DNA from: an uncultured Sphingomonadaceae bacterium
Lineage (GTDB): Bacteria; Pseudomonadota; Alphaproteobacteria; Sphingomonadales; Sphingomonadaceae
Reading direction: 5' to 3'
NCBI GenBank assembly: GCA_947494305.1
Contig: CANLUL010000001.1
Span: 806,001-870,000, forward strand
Length of the DNA: 64,000 bases
A program made the translations under genes and the position numbers. Positions 17,728 through 27,287 of the stretch are shown one piece after another; the first letter of the stretch is position 1; each line of letters starts with the position of its first letter. Below the pieces are notes generated by a model. It searched no databases and was not told the origin of the DNA. It saw nothing but the letters and a program-made list of their open reading frames with translations.

Positions 17728-18996
17728 CTACCAGCGGGTTTCAAATCGGTTGCGAAGATAAATTGCAACCGCATTCATAGTTAAAAGAAAAACCAACAAC
17801 ACGATAATTGCTGCTGATGTTTTTTCGACAAAGCCCCGATTTACTTCATCGGACCAAAGAAAAATTTGGACAGGAAGTACTGTTGAAGGATCTGTAATAC
17901 CATCAGGCGGCTTTGCGATAAATGCGCGCATACCAATCATCAAAAGAGGAGCGGTTTCACCTAGGGCCCGCGCCATGCCTATAATCGTACCGGTCAAAAT
18001 ACCGGGTAGGGCGAGCGGAAGCACATGATGAAACACTACCTGGATCGGGCTTGCGCCAATGCCCAGTGCCGCTTCTCGTATCGAGGGAGGGACAGATTTT
18101 ACCGCATTTCGACCCGAGATAACAATCACCGGCATCGTCATTAAGGCCAATGTCAAACCGCCCACCAGAGCAGCTGAACGTGGTAATCCGAATATGTTTA
18201 AAAACACAGCAAGGCCCAACAATCCAAAAATAATGGAGGGAACTGCCGCCAAGTTGTTGATCGAGACTTCTATCAGGTCAGTATATCGATTTTTGGGTGC
18301 ATATTCCTCGAGATAGAGTGCAGCCGCTACGCCGATTGGGAAAGCCAATGCGAGTGTGATAAACATGGTAATGAGTGAGCCCTTTAGAGCGCCCCATATA
18401 CCAACTTGCATCGGATCGGTTGCATCCGAATTACCCATAAAATTGCCGTTGAAACCAGTGGAAAGTTGATCCCCAAGCTCGGTTATCTTCTTTTCGACTT
18501 CAGGATTTCCCGATCCTTTGTATGCAACATCTAGTTCGGATTCCACGGGTAAGTAAAAGGTCGTTTTCTCGATGAGAACCGAGGGATTTTTGAGTATGGC
18601 TGACTGCACGGATGTCCAGGCGCCGGCCGAGAACAAATCGGTTCCATCATTGCCATATTGAATTTCTATGCTGCCGTTCACGATATCCTGTACACCAAGA
18701 GATCTGATTCTGGACTCCGCATCTGGACCCTCAAACTGAGCAGGTTGTGCCCCGTTTGTTAATGCTGGAAAGTCTATTTCAACCGGCAATTCGGTTTGGG
18801 TAAAGCCACGAAACCCGTTCCCTACCATTACAACGAGCAGAAAAAGTAGAAAACTGGCGGACAATAGGATCGCACCAAGGCCAAGAGCCTTGAAACGACG
18901 TTCCGCCGCATAGCGTTGTTTGATGCGTCGCTGCATGACATCACCACTCCAATCTGTAGGAGTGGGATCAATTTTGGAGGTCGCTTGGTTATTCAT
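17728..18996 (-). CDS. pstA: Phosphate ABC transporter permease PstA
   Basis: Inner-membrane permease of 422 residues, longer than the 280-300 of E. coli PstA. The extra part is one N-terminal helix (about residues 30-60) plus a periplasmic domain of roughly 130 residues before the permease core. The core starts near residue 190 with [21 protein letters not shown] and includes the EAA-type loop [21 protein letters not shown]. The ATG at 18996 is used because the frame upstream runs through the end of pstC, and the two genes overlap by 8 bp. The long form occurs in alphaproteobacteria. Confidence 0.93.
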   Translation of the reverse strand: MNNQATSKIDPTPTDWSGDVMQRRIKQRYAAERRFKALGLGAILLSASFLLFLLVVMVGNGFRGFTQTELPVEIDFPALTNGAQPAQFEGPDAESRIRSLGVQDIVNGSIEIQYGNDGTDLFSAGAWTSVQSAILKNPSVLIEKTTFYLPVESELDVAYKGSGNPEVEKKITELGDQLSTGFNGNFMGNSDATDPMQVGIWGALKGSLITMFITLALAFPIGVAAALYLEEYAPKNRYTDLIEVSINNLAAVPSIIFGLLGLAVFLNIFGLPRSAALVGGLTLALMTMPVIVISGRNAVKSVPPSIREAALGIGASPIQVVFHHVLPLALPGILTGTIIGMARALGETAPLLMIGMRAFIAKPPDGITDPSTVLPVQIFLWSDEVNRGFVEKTSAAIIVLLVFLLTMNAVAIYLRNRFETRW

Positions 18997-20368
18997 AAGC
19001 TTCCCGATACTTTTTAACCACACGCAGGGCGATCAGGTTGAGTAGTAATGTAACAATGAACAGCACCAATCCCAGAGCAAAAGCCGCGAGTGTCTTTGGG
19101 CTATCAAATTCTTGATCACCGGTGAGCAATTTTACGATTTGCGTAGTAACGGTAGTGACGCTTGAAAACGGATTGGCTGTCATATTGGCTGCCAAACCGG
19201 CTGCCATAACTACAATCATTGTTTCCCCGATGGCACGGCTGACCGCCAATAACACACCGCCAACGACGCCAGGAAGCGCAGCTGGGATCAACACTTTTTT
19301 AATTGTCTCACTCTTAGTCGCACCCATTGCCAATGAACCATCGCGCATCGCACTCGGTACTGCTGCGATGCTGTCATCTGCCATTGAGGAAACAAAGGGA
19401 ATGATCATAATCCCCATGACAACGCCTGCTGCCAACGCTGATTCTGATGACGCGCTGGAGATGCCGATTGAAACAGCGAGATCCCGAAGGGCAGGGGCTA
19501 CTGTTAGGGCAGCAAAATATCCATATACGACCGTTGGAATACCGGCCAAAACCTCCAATATAGGCTTCATCCAAGCTCTAAACTGAGCTGGCGCATATTG
19601 GGTCAAATATATTGCACTCATCAAACCGAGAGGAATGGCGACAAGCATCGCAATAATGGCACCGATGAAAACTGTGCCCCAAAACAGCGGAATGGCACCG
19701 AAGCCGGTTTCACCTCTTGGACCCGCAACCGCCTTTGGATTCCATTCCGTACCAAATAAGAAGTCGATAGGGGACACCATCGAAAAGAAACGTGCTGATT
19801 CAAAAATCAACGAAATAAAAATACCGATCGTTGTAATGATAGCGATCAGCGACGCTAGAAGGAGCGCTATCATGGTGACCCGCTCAACCTTTGTACGGGC
19901 TCTAAGATTGGGTTTTACTTTCAACCATGCAAATGCTCCACAAGCAAAAACAAGTAAGATTGCTGCAGCCATTCCCAATGTTTGATAATAAGTAATCGCG
20001 GTCCGATACGGCTCAACCATTGCCTGGGATAACGGATTGAAAGCCTTCTCTTGATTCCCGCTTGCGATTGACCGTGCTTCGGCGAGAATCGATCCTCTGG
20101 TAAACGAGTCTGTCGGGAGCTGTTGTGCGGTCGGACTGGTAAGTGCTGCATCTGTTATCAATGCCGGACTAACAATATTCCAAACTAGTAGAAATACGGC
20201 CGCGGGGATGGCAGCCCAAAGAGCAACATACCAACCGTGATAACTGGGCAATGAATGGACTTCGCCGCGGGTCCCACCGGTAACAAAACCAGAAGCTTTG
20301 ATGCGGCCAAAGAACCAAGCTACACCGCCCAATCCAAAAACTAAAACAAGGAGTGCAGTAGATGACAC
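18989..20368 (-). CDS. pstC: Phosphate ABC transporter permease PstC
   Basis: Inner-membrane permease of 459 residues, also in the long form with an extra N-terminal part. There are two helices within the first 70 residues, a periplasmic stretch, a third helix near 140, and then the permease domain (about 165-455) with the loop MRDGSLAMGATKSETIKKVLIP and GETMIVVMAAG. The start codon is a GTG at 20368, with a G-rich AGGGGG about 13 bases before it. I find no better ATG. It overlaps pstA by 8 bp. The 70 bp gap after pstS contains no obvious terminator. Confidence 0.93.
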   Translation of the reverse strand: MSSTALLVLVFGLGGVAWFFGRIKASGFVTGGTRGEVHSLPSYHGWYVALWAAIPAAVFLLVWNIVSPALITDAALTSPTAQQLPTDSFTRGSILAEARSIASGNQEKAFNPLSQAMVEPYRTAITYYQTLGMAAAILLVFACGAFAWLKVKPNLRARTKVERVTMIALLLASLIAIITTIGIFISLIFESARFFSMVSPIDFLFGTEWNPKAVAGPRGETGFGAIPLFWGTVFIGAIIAMLVAIPLGLMSAIYLTQYAPAQFRAWMKPILEVLAGIPTVVYGYFAALTVAPALRDLAVSIGISSASSESALAAGVVMGIMIIPFVSSMADDSIAAVPSAMRDGSLAMGATKSETIKKVLIPAALPGVVGGVLLAVSRAIGETMIVVMAAGLAANMTANPFSSVTTVTTQIVKLLTGDQEFDSPKTLAAFALGLVLFIVTLLLNLIALRVVKKYREAYE

Positions 20369-20438
20369 AGTTAGCTATTTACCCCCTGTTTTCCGGACCA
20401 CCATATCAAAAATGATGGCCCGATCAGTATTAATGGAT

Positions 20439-21479
20439 CTATTTCAATGCAGCTGCGTCAACTGTGGACCAGTTAGCAACAACTTCAGTCATCTTGGTTC
20501 GAACATCATCTGGAGATGCGATTAGACCGGCATCAACCAAATATCCATCCTTAGTTCCTGCATCGAGAAATGCAGTCAAATATTGCTGTAAACCTGGAAT
20601 AACTTCAGCATGCTGTTTTTTGACATAGATGTAGAGTGGACGAGCTCCTGGATACTCTCCAGAAGCAATCGCATCATATTCTGGCACAACGCCGGAAACC
20701 GCAATTCCGCGAACCTTGTCGCTGTTTTCTTCCAGGAAGCTATAACCAAAAATTCCCACGCTGTTGGGGTTTGCATCTAGTTTTTGTACGATCAAATTAT
20801 CGTTCTCACCAGTGTCAATGTAAGGGCCATCGGCACGAACATCGTGACAAACAGAATCAAACTCATCTCCATTTGATTCTTTCAGTGCTTTTGTGGCTTC
20901 ATCGGTTTTGCAACCAACTTCCATGATCAGTTCCGTTAGAGCATCACGAGTACCAGATGTTGATGGCGGTCCATAAACACTGATTGCAATATCGGGCAGC
21001 GACGAATCCACATCAGACCATTTCTGAGTTTCGTTTTTGGTTCCGTATGGACGTTCGGCAATAGCTTCATAAATCTGCTTAGGGGTTAGTTGAAAAGAGG
21101 GGCCGCCGTTGGCTTGAGCGATAGCAATCCCATCAATGCCTACTACGACTTCAACGACATCGGTAACGCCATTTTCATTGCACATAGCCAATTCGCTAGC
21201 TTTCATCCGACGAGAGGCGTTTGCAATATCGGGTGTGTCTGCGCCAACTCCGGCACAGAATAGTTTCATACCACCGCCGGTGCCAGTCGATTCCAAAATC
21301 GGAGCAGAGTTGCCATCAGCTGCAAATTTCTCAGCAACTGCCTTGGCAAAGGGAAATACCGTCGATGAGCCAACGATTCGAATTTCACTACGATTACCGC
21401 CTTGACCGCCGGATGCTTGATCCTGACATGCCGCCAATGCAAGAGTAGAAACCGCCAAAATTGCGAACTTTTTAATCAT
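20439..21479 (-). CDS. pstS: Phosphate ABC transporter substrate-binding lipoprotein PstS
   Basis: A 346-residue periplasmic binding protein anchored as a lipoprotein (lipobox LAAC, lipidated C18). The phosphate-binding segment VGSSTVFPFAKAVAEKF is at about 36-52, TGTGGGMKLFCAG follows, and STSGTRDALTELI marks the second lobe. Four or more cysteines in the mature protein suggest disulfides. The ATG at 21479 follows GAGGAC. It lies 100 bp downstream of a clear Pho box and is the first gene of the induced pst series. Confidence 0.96.
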   Translation of the reverse strand: MIKKFAILAVSTLALAACQDQASGGQGGNRSEIRIVGSSTVFPFAKAVAEKFAADGNSAPILESTGTGGGMKLFCAGVGADTPDIANASRRMKASELAMCNENGVTDVVEVVVGIDGIAIAQANGGPSFQLTPKQIYEAIAERPYGTKNETQKWSDVDSSLPDIAISVYGPPSTSGTRDALTELIMEVGCKTDEATKALKESNGDEFDSVCHDVRADGPYIDTGENDNLIVQKLDANPNSVGIFGYSFLEENSDKVRGIAVSGVVPEYDAIASGEYPGARPLYIYVKKQHAEVIPGLQQYLTAFLDAGTKDGYLVDAGLIASPDDVRTKMTEVVANWSTVDAAALK

Positions 21480-21579
21480 TATAATGTCCTCGAACTTGAT
21501 GATAAAATTGGTCTCGAACCGAGAATCAATCCCTGCTGTTCGAGTTACTCCCTGAATATGAGAAACTCAGGTCTCATAG

Positions 21580-21608
21580 ATGACATTTTTGTTACAGTTA
21601 TATGACGG
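21580..21608 (-). promoter_or_regulatory. Pho box (PhoB binding site) for pstS
   Basis: On the minus strand three 7-bp direct repeats are spaced by 4 bp AT-rich linkers: CCGTCAT, then ATAA, CTGTAAC, then AAAA, ATGTCAT. The 11-bp period and the CTGTCAT-like units match the PhoB consensus in all three positions. The site lies between the phoR stop (21636) and the pstS start (21479), so pstS can be induced independently of phoR. This is pattern recognition, not a scored matrix search. Confidence 0.85.
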
Positions 21609-21635
21609 AGTCAGATTTTTGCGTGTTGAATTGCA

Positions 21636-22865
21636 TTACTTTGGCTTGTCGATCACTGGCAGAGAAACAGATACATTGGTGCCCACACCGAGTTCGCTTG
21701 CAATCTCTAACCGTCCACCATGACGTTCCGCAATATGCTTCACAATGGATAAGCCCAGTCCTGTGCCGCCAATTGCCTTACTTCTGCCCTTGTCCACCCG
21801 ATAGAATCGCTCGGTTAGTCGTGGCAAATGTCCTGGGTCAACTCCTTCTCCTTGATCAATGACCGATAACCGAACCATTGATCCAGATCGATTTGGAGTA
21901 AGCTTGATTTCAATTGGTTCTTTTTGAGTCCCGTATTTAAACGCATTGCTGATCAAATTATGAAGCAGCTGCGCCAATTGTGCACGATCACCTTTTACAG
22001 TCGGGATCGATGCAGGAAGGTTTAGTTTAAAATCAGCTTTTGTTTTGTTGCGGCTGCTGACAAAAAAATTGGTTGATTCTTGAATTAGTGCCCCTAGATT
22101 TACCGCATCGTCAGGGAGTTGGTATCTTTCCGCTTCAATTCTAGAGAGAGACATAAGGTCGCTGACCAGTCTTTGCATGCGATCTGCCTCATCATACATG
22201 ATTTTCAAAAAGCGAGCGCGTGTATCCGCATCGGCTCCCGCTTCCGGATCTTCCAATGTTTCAATAAAACCCTTGATAGCCGCTAGCGGGGTTCGCAATT
22301 CATGGCTGGCGTTGGCTACAAAGTCTGTCCGCATTTTATCTGCAGCGTAACGACTGTTTTGATCAGATAGGATGACCAGTTTCAATCCTTCAGCCATTTG
22401 CGTGATCCGCAATTCCCATCGTTGGTTTGGACTGCCAACGCCGACAAGTAGAATTGGATCACCGCTGTGTTGCGTTTTTGGATTGGCCAGTCTTTCGGCA
22501 GCGCTAGGATGACGAATCGCGACACGCACATCTTCGTTGATGATATGATCACCCAGGAGTTCGAGAGCGGCAGGGTTCGCGACCAATACGCGCGCAGATT
22601 TTACCAATAGGACCGGGTCATGAAGTGGTTCGATCAATTCTTGATACGCATTCATGCGAGCATCTCGAAGTAAATCTGCTTCCCGTCTTTGTAGCATCAA
22701 AGATTGAGACCGAGGAGATTCTGGGTTTTTGATGGCGTTCATCGCCAACGCCAGTAGTCCAAAAGCTGTCATGATAATGACCGGGCCAATAGTGCCAGCG
22801 AACTGATTGGCAAAAACAGCGCCAATAAAGACTAATAGAATAGCGATGATTGGACGTGGGTTCAT
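21636..22865 (-). CDS. phoR: Phosphate regulon sensor histidine kinase PhoR
   Basis: Membrane histidine kinase of 409 residues from the ATG at 22865. An upstream in-frame ATG at 22964 would add 33 polar residues, and no ribosome binding site decides. Two close membrane segments lie at about residues 3-40 (PIIAILLVFIGAVFANQ and IGPVIIMTAFGLLALAM). A PAS-like domain follows at 65-170, then the H-box NASHELRTPLAAIKGF, the N-box LLHNLISNAFKYG, and G-boxes with DQGEGVD and GTGLGLSIVKHIAERHGG. It is placed before pstS with 156 bp between, and it should phosphorylate PhoB in phosphate starvation. Confidence 0.92.
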   Translation of the reverse strand: MNPRPIIAILLVFIGAVFANQFAGTIGPVIIMTAFGLLALAMNAIKNPESPRSQSLMLQRREADLLRDARMNAYQELIEPLHDPVLLVKSARVLVANPAALELLGDHIINEDVRVAIRHPSAAERLANPKTQHSGDPILLVGVGSPNQRWELRITQMAEGLKLVILSDQNSRYAADKMRTDFVANASHELRTPLAAIKGFIETLEDPEAGADADTRARFLKIMYDEADRMQRLVSDLMSLSRIEAERYQLPDDAVNLGALIQESTNFFVSSRNKTKADFKLNLPASIPTVKGDRAQLAQLLHNLISNAFKYGTQKEPIEIKLTPNRSGSMVRLSVIDQGEGVDPGHLPRLTERFYRVDKGRSKAIGGTGLGLSIVKHIAERHGGRLEIASELGVGTNVSVSLPVIDKPK

Positions 22866-23078
22866 TATCTGGTTCAGGTTCACCGCATCAGGACTGACTC
22901 GCGGCTTTCCTTTAGCGATGATCGGGTCGTTCGGGCAATGATATTGTTGATTGTAACATGACAATTAACAATTGAACCAGGCTTGTCCCGATAATGGACG
23001 TACAACAATAGATGTGACTGTTTACTCGCAATTAACCCGAATCCTATTTATAAAGGAACCACAAAGGATTATCGACAG

Positions 23079-23489
23079 ATGACTGACCAAGCCGCTAAAA
23101 ATGCCAGCCAACAAGAAACCAATGGGATTGTAACCCGCCGGCGTGCCTTAATGATGGGCGCTGTGGGCGCATCTGCTGTTGTCAGCATTAAACCGGCTTT
23201 GGCACAAACCGCTGGATCAGTACTAAATTGCGAAATTCCTATTCCTGGGAATCATGTCAGTGGCGGATATATTGCACCGGATGGCAAGATCGTTCCGCCT
23301 GATACACCGGGTGCGTTTGCTCCTCAGGGACGTACTTATTCTGGAGAAGAGGTAAAGCGCGCTATGCGAGGTAGCAGTTTGCCGGGTACTTCATATGAAG
23401 AATCTCAAGCCTATGTGAACTATGTGCGGCGTCTTCAGTACGGGCAAAGTGGTTTTACCTGCTACGCTTCGCTTCAAATGCCGCGATAG
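23079..23489 (+). CDS. Tat-signal protein beside the PqqD/HprK-like cluster
   Basis: A 136-residue protein with no family name I can give. Residues 1-18 are polar, the twin-arginine motif TRRRALM is at 19-25, a hydrophobic region runs to about 37, and ALAQ at about 41-44 is a plausible signal-peptidase site. The mature part of roughly 93 residues is rich in Gly and Pro, with a Cys shortly after the cleavage site (C51) and a second near the end (FTCYASLQMPR), so one disulfide is possible. AAAGGA precedes the ATG. It is separated from the PqqD-like gene by 78 bp on the same strand. Whether it is the cluster's substrate or only a neighbour is open. Confidence 0.75.
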   Translation: MTDQAAKNASQQETNGIVTRRRALMMGAVGASAVVSIKPALAQTAGSVLNCEIPIPGNHVSGGYIAPDGKIVPPDTPGAFAPQGRTYSGEEVKRAMRGSSLPGTSYEESQAYVNYVRRLQYGQSGFTCYASLQMPR

Positions 23490-23567
23490 CGTATAGATAA
23501 ACTAAGCAAAATTAACGATTTTCTGCTAGGCGGCCTGCTTATCCGATGAGTTAGTCAATGAGCGTGC

Positions 23568-23852
23568 ATGAGCCAGCAATTTAAAGCTGCCAATTCCGAA
23601 GATATCATCCTGCATTTGCTGGATATGATGACGCTTGTCTTTCATCGACCTTCGGGACTGACCCATATCGTGGCTGATCCGGTGCCTGCCATTTTGGAAG
23701 TAATGCAGGATGGGGCTTCCACTCCTTCCCAGATTACTGCGGCATTGGAAAAAAACTTTGATCTGGAAGAAGGCGCCGATGTTGAGAATGTCGTCCTAGC
23801 GAGGCTCGATGAGATGTACGCGCTTGGTTTGATCGAACGGGTATCCGAATAA
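23568..23852 (+). CDS. PqqD-like protein (HPr-rel-A system type)
   Basis: A 94-residue winged-helix protein resembling PqqD and the RiPP recognition element. It has an early beta-hairpin (LDMMTLVFHRPSGLTHIVADP), a leucine-rich helix PVPAILEVMQDG, the central STPSQITAALEKNFDLEEGADVENVVLARL, and the C-terminal MYALGLIERV. In this family such proteins bind peptide substrates for modifying enzymes. No radical-SAM or cyclase gene is near. Instead an HprK-like kinase follows with a TAATG overlap. I believe this matches the family named in databases as the PqqD protein of the HPr-rel-A system, but I cannot verify the model hit here. Confidence 0.8.
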   Translation: MSQQFKAANSEDIILHLLDMMTLVFHRPSGLTHIVADPVPAILEVMQDGASTPSQITAALEKNFDLEEGADVENVVLARLDEMYALGLIERVSE

Positions 23853-24721
23853 TGGGGCGGACGTATCAAACCAGTTTGCGGGTTGGACCGGCGACATTTC
23901 GCATTGCTTCGGAATGGCAGCAACCCATTGCACAACTGAGTTCACTCTACGAAAATTATCCCAAGCCGAAAGGTGAGTTCGCAGATTTTACCGTACGGCT
24001 GGAATCCAAAAGCTTTTGGCGAAAATACTTCAGGCCAACAGTACACATAAGTGGAGATTTCTGGTTGCCAGATGCTTCTCCGTTGCCCCTCTCGCAAGGT
24101 TTGTTGGCGGCCGAAATGGGTATGAACCTTCAAATGGCGCTAGGATGGCGCAGGCATCTCTTGTTGCACGCCAGCACCGTTGAAAAAGATGGCAAAGCGC
24201 TGTTGATGACTGGACTGTCCGGGTCCGGAAAATCCACGCTCTCTGCGATGCTTGGTGAAAAGGGATGGCGGTTCATGGGTGATGAGTTTGCCTTGATATG
24301 CCCTCAGACTGGTATGGCGCATAGCTTTCCGCGTCTAATCAGCCTTAAGAATGAAGCTATCGCGGCAATGGAACGAAATACGCCCGGGGATCGCTTTGGC
24401 CCATTGCTTGAAGATACTCCAAAGGGAAGTATCCGGCACTTGGTGCCATTGTGGGAATCATTGGAAGCCTCAAATCAGCCTGCGAAGCCAGCATTGCTAA
24501 TATTTCCGCGATTTGGCTATGACAAAGCTGTCCGTGAAATTGGCAAATCAGAGATATTTGTTCGGCTGACACAGGCCTCCACCAATTATGTCGCTTTGGG
24601 TGAGGCAGGGTTCAAGGCATTGACATCATTCGTTGATAATGTTTCGGCCCGCGCCATTGACTATCAATCTGGTGATGAAGCTGAAGAATTGATCGATCAA
24701 CTTTGGGCGGAGTTGGTGTGA
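23852..24721 (+). CDS. HprK-related kinase (HprK-rel-A type)
   Basis: A 289-residue P-loop kinase similar to the C-terminal kinase half of HPr kinase/phosphorylase. A conserved LLLHASTV precedes Walker A GLSGSGKST (121-129), and FMGDEFALI (141-149) follows as the acidic Mg/base motif. The N-terminal 100 residues are not the HPr kinase N domain. The HprK signature loop of true HPr kinases is not seen, so phosphorylation of HPr is unlikely. The substrate could be a peptide, protein or small molecule. It overlaps both neighbours (TAATG, TGATG), so the three proteins are made in step. Confidence 0.82.
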   Translation: MGRTYQTSLRVGPATFRIASEWQQPIAQLSSLYENYPKPKGEFADFTVRLESKSFWRKYFRPTVHISGDFWLPDASPLPLSQGLLAAEMGMNLQMALGWRRHLLLHASTVEKDGKALLMTGLSGSGKSTLSAMLGEKGWRFMGDEFALICPQTGMAHSFPRLISLKNEAIAAMERNTPGDRFGPLLEDTPKGSIRHLVPLWESLEASNQPAKPALLIFPRFGYDKAVREIGKSEIFVRLTQASTNYVALGEAGFKALTSFVDNVSARAIDYQSGDEAEELIDQLWAELV

Positions 24722-25749
24722 TGAAGAACGCTATGACGCTCGTCCACGCCTTATGTGAGCCCGGATCCATCCGGTCTTTCGATGGCGCCGGCTGGACCAA
24801 TCTGATCAGCATGGCGCGGGCGGAATCGCTGATTGGCACTTTGGCCCACCAATTGAAGGATTTAGATGTACCGGCGGATGTCCGCTCGGTGCTGGACGAT
24901 GAAATCGACGCACATGACATGGTTAAGCAGAAGGCTTTATGGGAAGCGGAATGCGCACGCAGAGCTTTGTCCAGCTACGATGGTAAAGTCGTATTGATGA
25001 AAGGCACAGCTTACGTCGCCGCTGGCTTAACGGCCGGAATGGGGCGCAATATAGGTGATCTTGATATCATGGTCGCGCGGAACGATCTGAAATCGGTGGA
25101 AGATATGCTTCTCGAGGCTGGATGGGAATGGGTCAAACCCGACCCCTATGATGATCAATATTACCGCGAGCACATGCATGAGCTACCGCCGCTAATCCAC
25201 CGAGAGCGGGATAGTATGATCGATGTGCATCATACGACGCTTCCGCTTACTGCAAATCCAACTCCGGATGCGCAGGGGATGTTGGATGATGCTGTCATGT
25301 TGGAAAACGGACTCTACATCATGTCTCCTGAGGATATGCTCTGCCATTGCGCAGCGCACTTGATGGCTGATGGTGATTTGGCGGGAGGATTGCGGAATCT
25401 ATGGGATATGCATTGCCTGTTGACCGAGTTTTCCAGACAGGATCCCGGTATATGGGAAAAACTGGATAGTCGCGCTGAGCATCATCAGTTAGGACAGGCG
25501 GTCAGGCGATCCGTTTGGCATGCGTATGATCTGTATGCAACGGATATCCCGCCACTCTGGCAGAGTGGCGAGTCTGTGACGAGTGCTTTTCGTCGCCGTC
25601 TTCTGGCCCGCGATGGATATGGGCGGGAAACGCGCAAGTTGACACGTCAGGCCTTTTATATTCGCTCGCACTGGCTGCGGATGCCGCCATTGATGCTGAC
25701 CAAGCACCTTTGGACCAAGTGGCGCAAGGGCGGGGCAGGGCCGTCTTGA
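24721..25749 (+). CDS. Uncharacterised nucleotidyltransferase (NTP_transf_5 type)
   Basis: A 342-residue protein of the polymerase-beta-like nucleotidyltransferase superfamily. The segment VVLMKGTAYVAAG (90-102) and the catalytic GDLDIMV (112-118) give the GxDxD pattern of the family once annotated as uncharacterised nucleotidyltransferase. The D114/D116 pair should bind metal. The helical C-terminal half carries MSPEDMLCHCAAHLM and a long basic end. The start is the ATG at 24721 inside the kinase stop (TGATG). It completes the PqqD-kinase-nucleotidyltransferase set. The reaction is unknown, and it may adenylylate or otherwise nucleotidylate the same target that the kinase acts on. Confidence 0.8.
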   Translation: MKNAMTLVHALCEPGSIRSFDGAGWTNLISMARAESLIGTLAHQLKDLDVPADVRSVLDDEIDAHDMVKQKALWEAECARRALSSYDGKVVLMKGTAYVAAGLTAGMGRNIGDLDIMVARNDLKSVEDMLLEAGWEWVKPDPYDDQYYREHMHELPPLIHRERDSMIDVHHTTLPLTANPTPDAQGMLDDAVMLENGLYIMSPEDMLCHCAAHLMADGDLAGGLRNLWDMHCLLTEFSRQDPGIWEKLDSRAEHHQLGQAVRRSVWHAYDLYATDIPPLWQSGESVTSAFRRRLLARDGYGRETRKLTRQAFYIRSHWLRMPPLMLTKHLWTKWRKGGAGPS

Positions 25750-25845
25750 ATTTCAACAAGCATTTACAAATCGCCGTTCAAACAGGCTGGCATAACAAAG
25801 CTGCACATGGCATGGGCGCGCAAAACTTTATGCAGGAATATTGTG

Positions 25846-27204
25846 ATGACTGATAACCCATTAGCAGCAATCATACTGGCCGCCGGTCAAGGCACGCGGA
25901 TGAAATCAAGGAAGCACAAAGTGCTACATGAGATTGCCGGAAAACCTATGCTGCACCACTTGATGGATGCAGTTGACGCGCTGAATCCGGCAAAAAAAGT
26001 CGTGATCGTTGGAAGCGGCAAAGATCAGCTCGAAGCTGCGTTACAGGGATCAGGCAGCGATCTGGCGGTGCAGGAGCCGCAATTGGGCACCGGCCATGCC
26101 GTGCAAATGGCGGAAACCGCCTTGACGGGTTTTAATGGCGATGTGCTGATCCTGTATGGTGACGTACCGTTTGTGCCGACCGACACGATGCAGGCGATGA
26201 TAGATCGTCTTAATGCTGATGATGAACCTGCGGTCGTTGTGCTGGCGTTTGAGCCGGAAGATACCCAGGCTTATGGGCGCGTTATTACGGATGGCGACCG
26301 GGTGACAAAGATGGTTGAACACAAAGATGCGAACGAGGCAGAACGCGCTTGCCGCACCTGTAACTCTGGATTGATGGCGGCAAAGGCTTCTGATCTTTTT
26401 GCGCTGCTCAATCGTGTTGGCAATGACAATGCGTCTGAGGAATATTATCTGGTCGATATCGTCAATATCGCCAATGAAGATGGCCGCCATTGTGCGGTTG
26501 TATTGACCGATCCATTTGATGTAGCGGGCATTAATAGCCGCGCCGAACTGGCTCATATGGAAGGCGAATGGCAACAACGCCGCCGTGCACAAGCAATGGC
26601 TGATGGCGTATCTTTGATTGCACCAGAAACGGTATGGTTTTCGCATGATACAGAAGTTTCTTCAGACGTTGTTATAGAACCCAATGTGTTTTTTGGTCCC
26701 GGCGTTTCGATTGCCCGCGGCACTACGATCAAAGGCCACAGCCATATTGAAGGCGCAACCATTGGTGCAGATACCAGTGTCGGTCCATTTGCCCGACTGC
26801 GCCCGGGCGCAGTGCTTGAAGAAGGCTCGAAAATCGGTAATTTTGTCGAGATGAAAAAAGCGACGCTTGGCAAGGGCGCGAAGGCCAGCCATTTGACCTA
26901 TCTGGGCGATGCCGAAGTGGGTGAGGGCGCGAATATCGGCGCGGGGACAATTACCTGTAACTATGATGGCTATTTCAAATATCAGACCAAGATAGGCAAA
27001 GGCGCTTTCATCGGCAGCAATAGTGCGCTTGTAGCGCCTGTGACCATTGGAGATGGTGCAATTGTTGGTGCGGGCGCAACTGTGACCAAAGATGTCAAAG
27101 CGGGCGATCTGGCGCTGGTGCGTGCAGAGCAAACCGCGAAAGAGGGTTGGGGCGACCGGTTCAATGCCGCCAGCGCAAAGAAGAAGGCGGCTAAAGGCAA
27201 ATAG
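25846..27204 (+). CDS. glmU: Bifunctional UDP-GlcNAc pyrophosphorylase/GlcN-1-P acetyltransferase
   Basis: A 452-residue enzyme making UDP-GlcNAc for peptidoglycan and lipopolysaccharide. The N-terminal uridylyltransferase domain (1-230) has LAAGQGTRMKS and KVLHEIAGKPML. The C-terminal left-handed beta-helix (about 250-435) has ARLRPGAVL, GNFVEMKKATLGKGAKASHLTYLGDAEVG and GAGTITCNYDGY with the acetyltransferase residues. The frame begins earlier, but the ATG at 25846 follows AGGAA and starts the usual MTDNPLAAIILAAG. It shares the pathway with glmS 3 kb downstream. Confidence 0.97.
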   Translation: MTDNPLAAIILAAGQGTRMKSRKHKVLHEIAGKPMLHHLMDAVDALNPAKKVVIVGSGKDQLEAALQGSGSDLAVQEPQLGTGHAVQMAETALTGFNGDVLILYGDVPFVPTDTMQAMIDRLNADDEPAVVVLAFEPEDTQAYGRVITDGDRVTKMVEHKDANEAERACRTCNSGLMAAKASDLFALLNRVGNDNASEEYYLVDIVNIANEDGRHCAVVLTDPFDVAGINSRAELAHMEGEWQQRRRAQAMADGVSLIAPETVWFSHDTEVSSDVVIEPNVFFGPGVSIARGTTIKGHSHIEGATIGADTSVGPFARLRPGAVLEEGSKIGNFVEMKKATLGKGAKASHLTYLGDAEVGEGANIGAGTITCNYDGYFKYQTKIGKGAFIGSNSALVAPVTIGDGAIVGAGATVTKDVKAGDLALVRAEQTAKEGWGDRFNAASAKKKAAKGK

Positions 27205-27287
27205 ATACCTCTGGCATAAATTTCCTATCCTCTGCTGCGAAACTGCGCCATATTTCCCGCAATCAAACCAAGCAGAGGAACCCCCAT

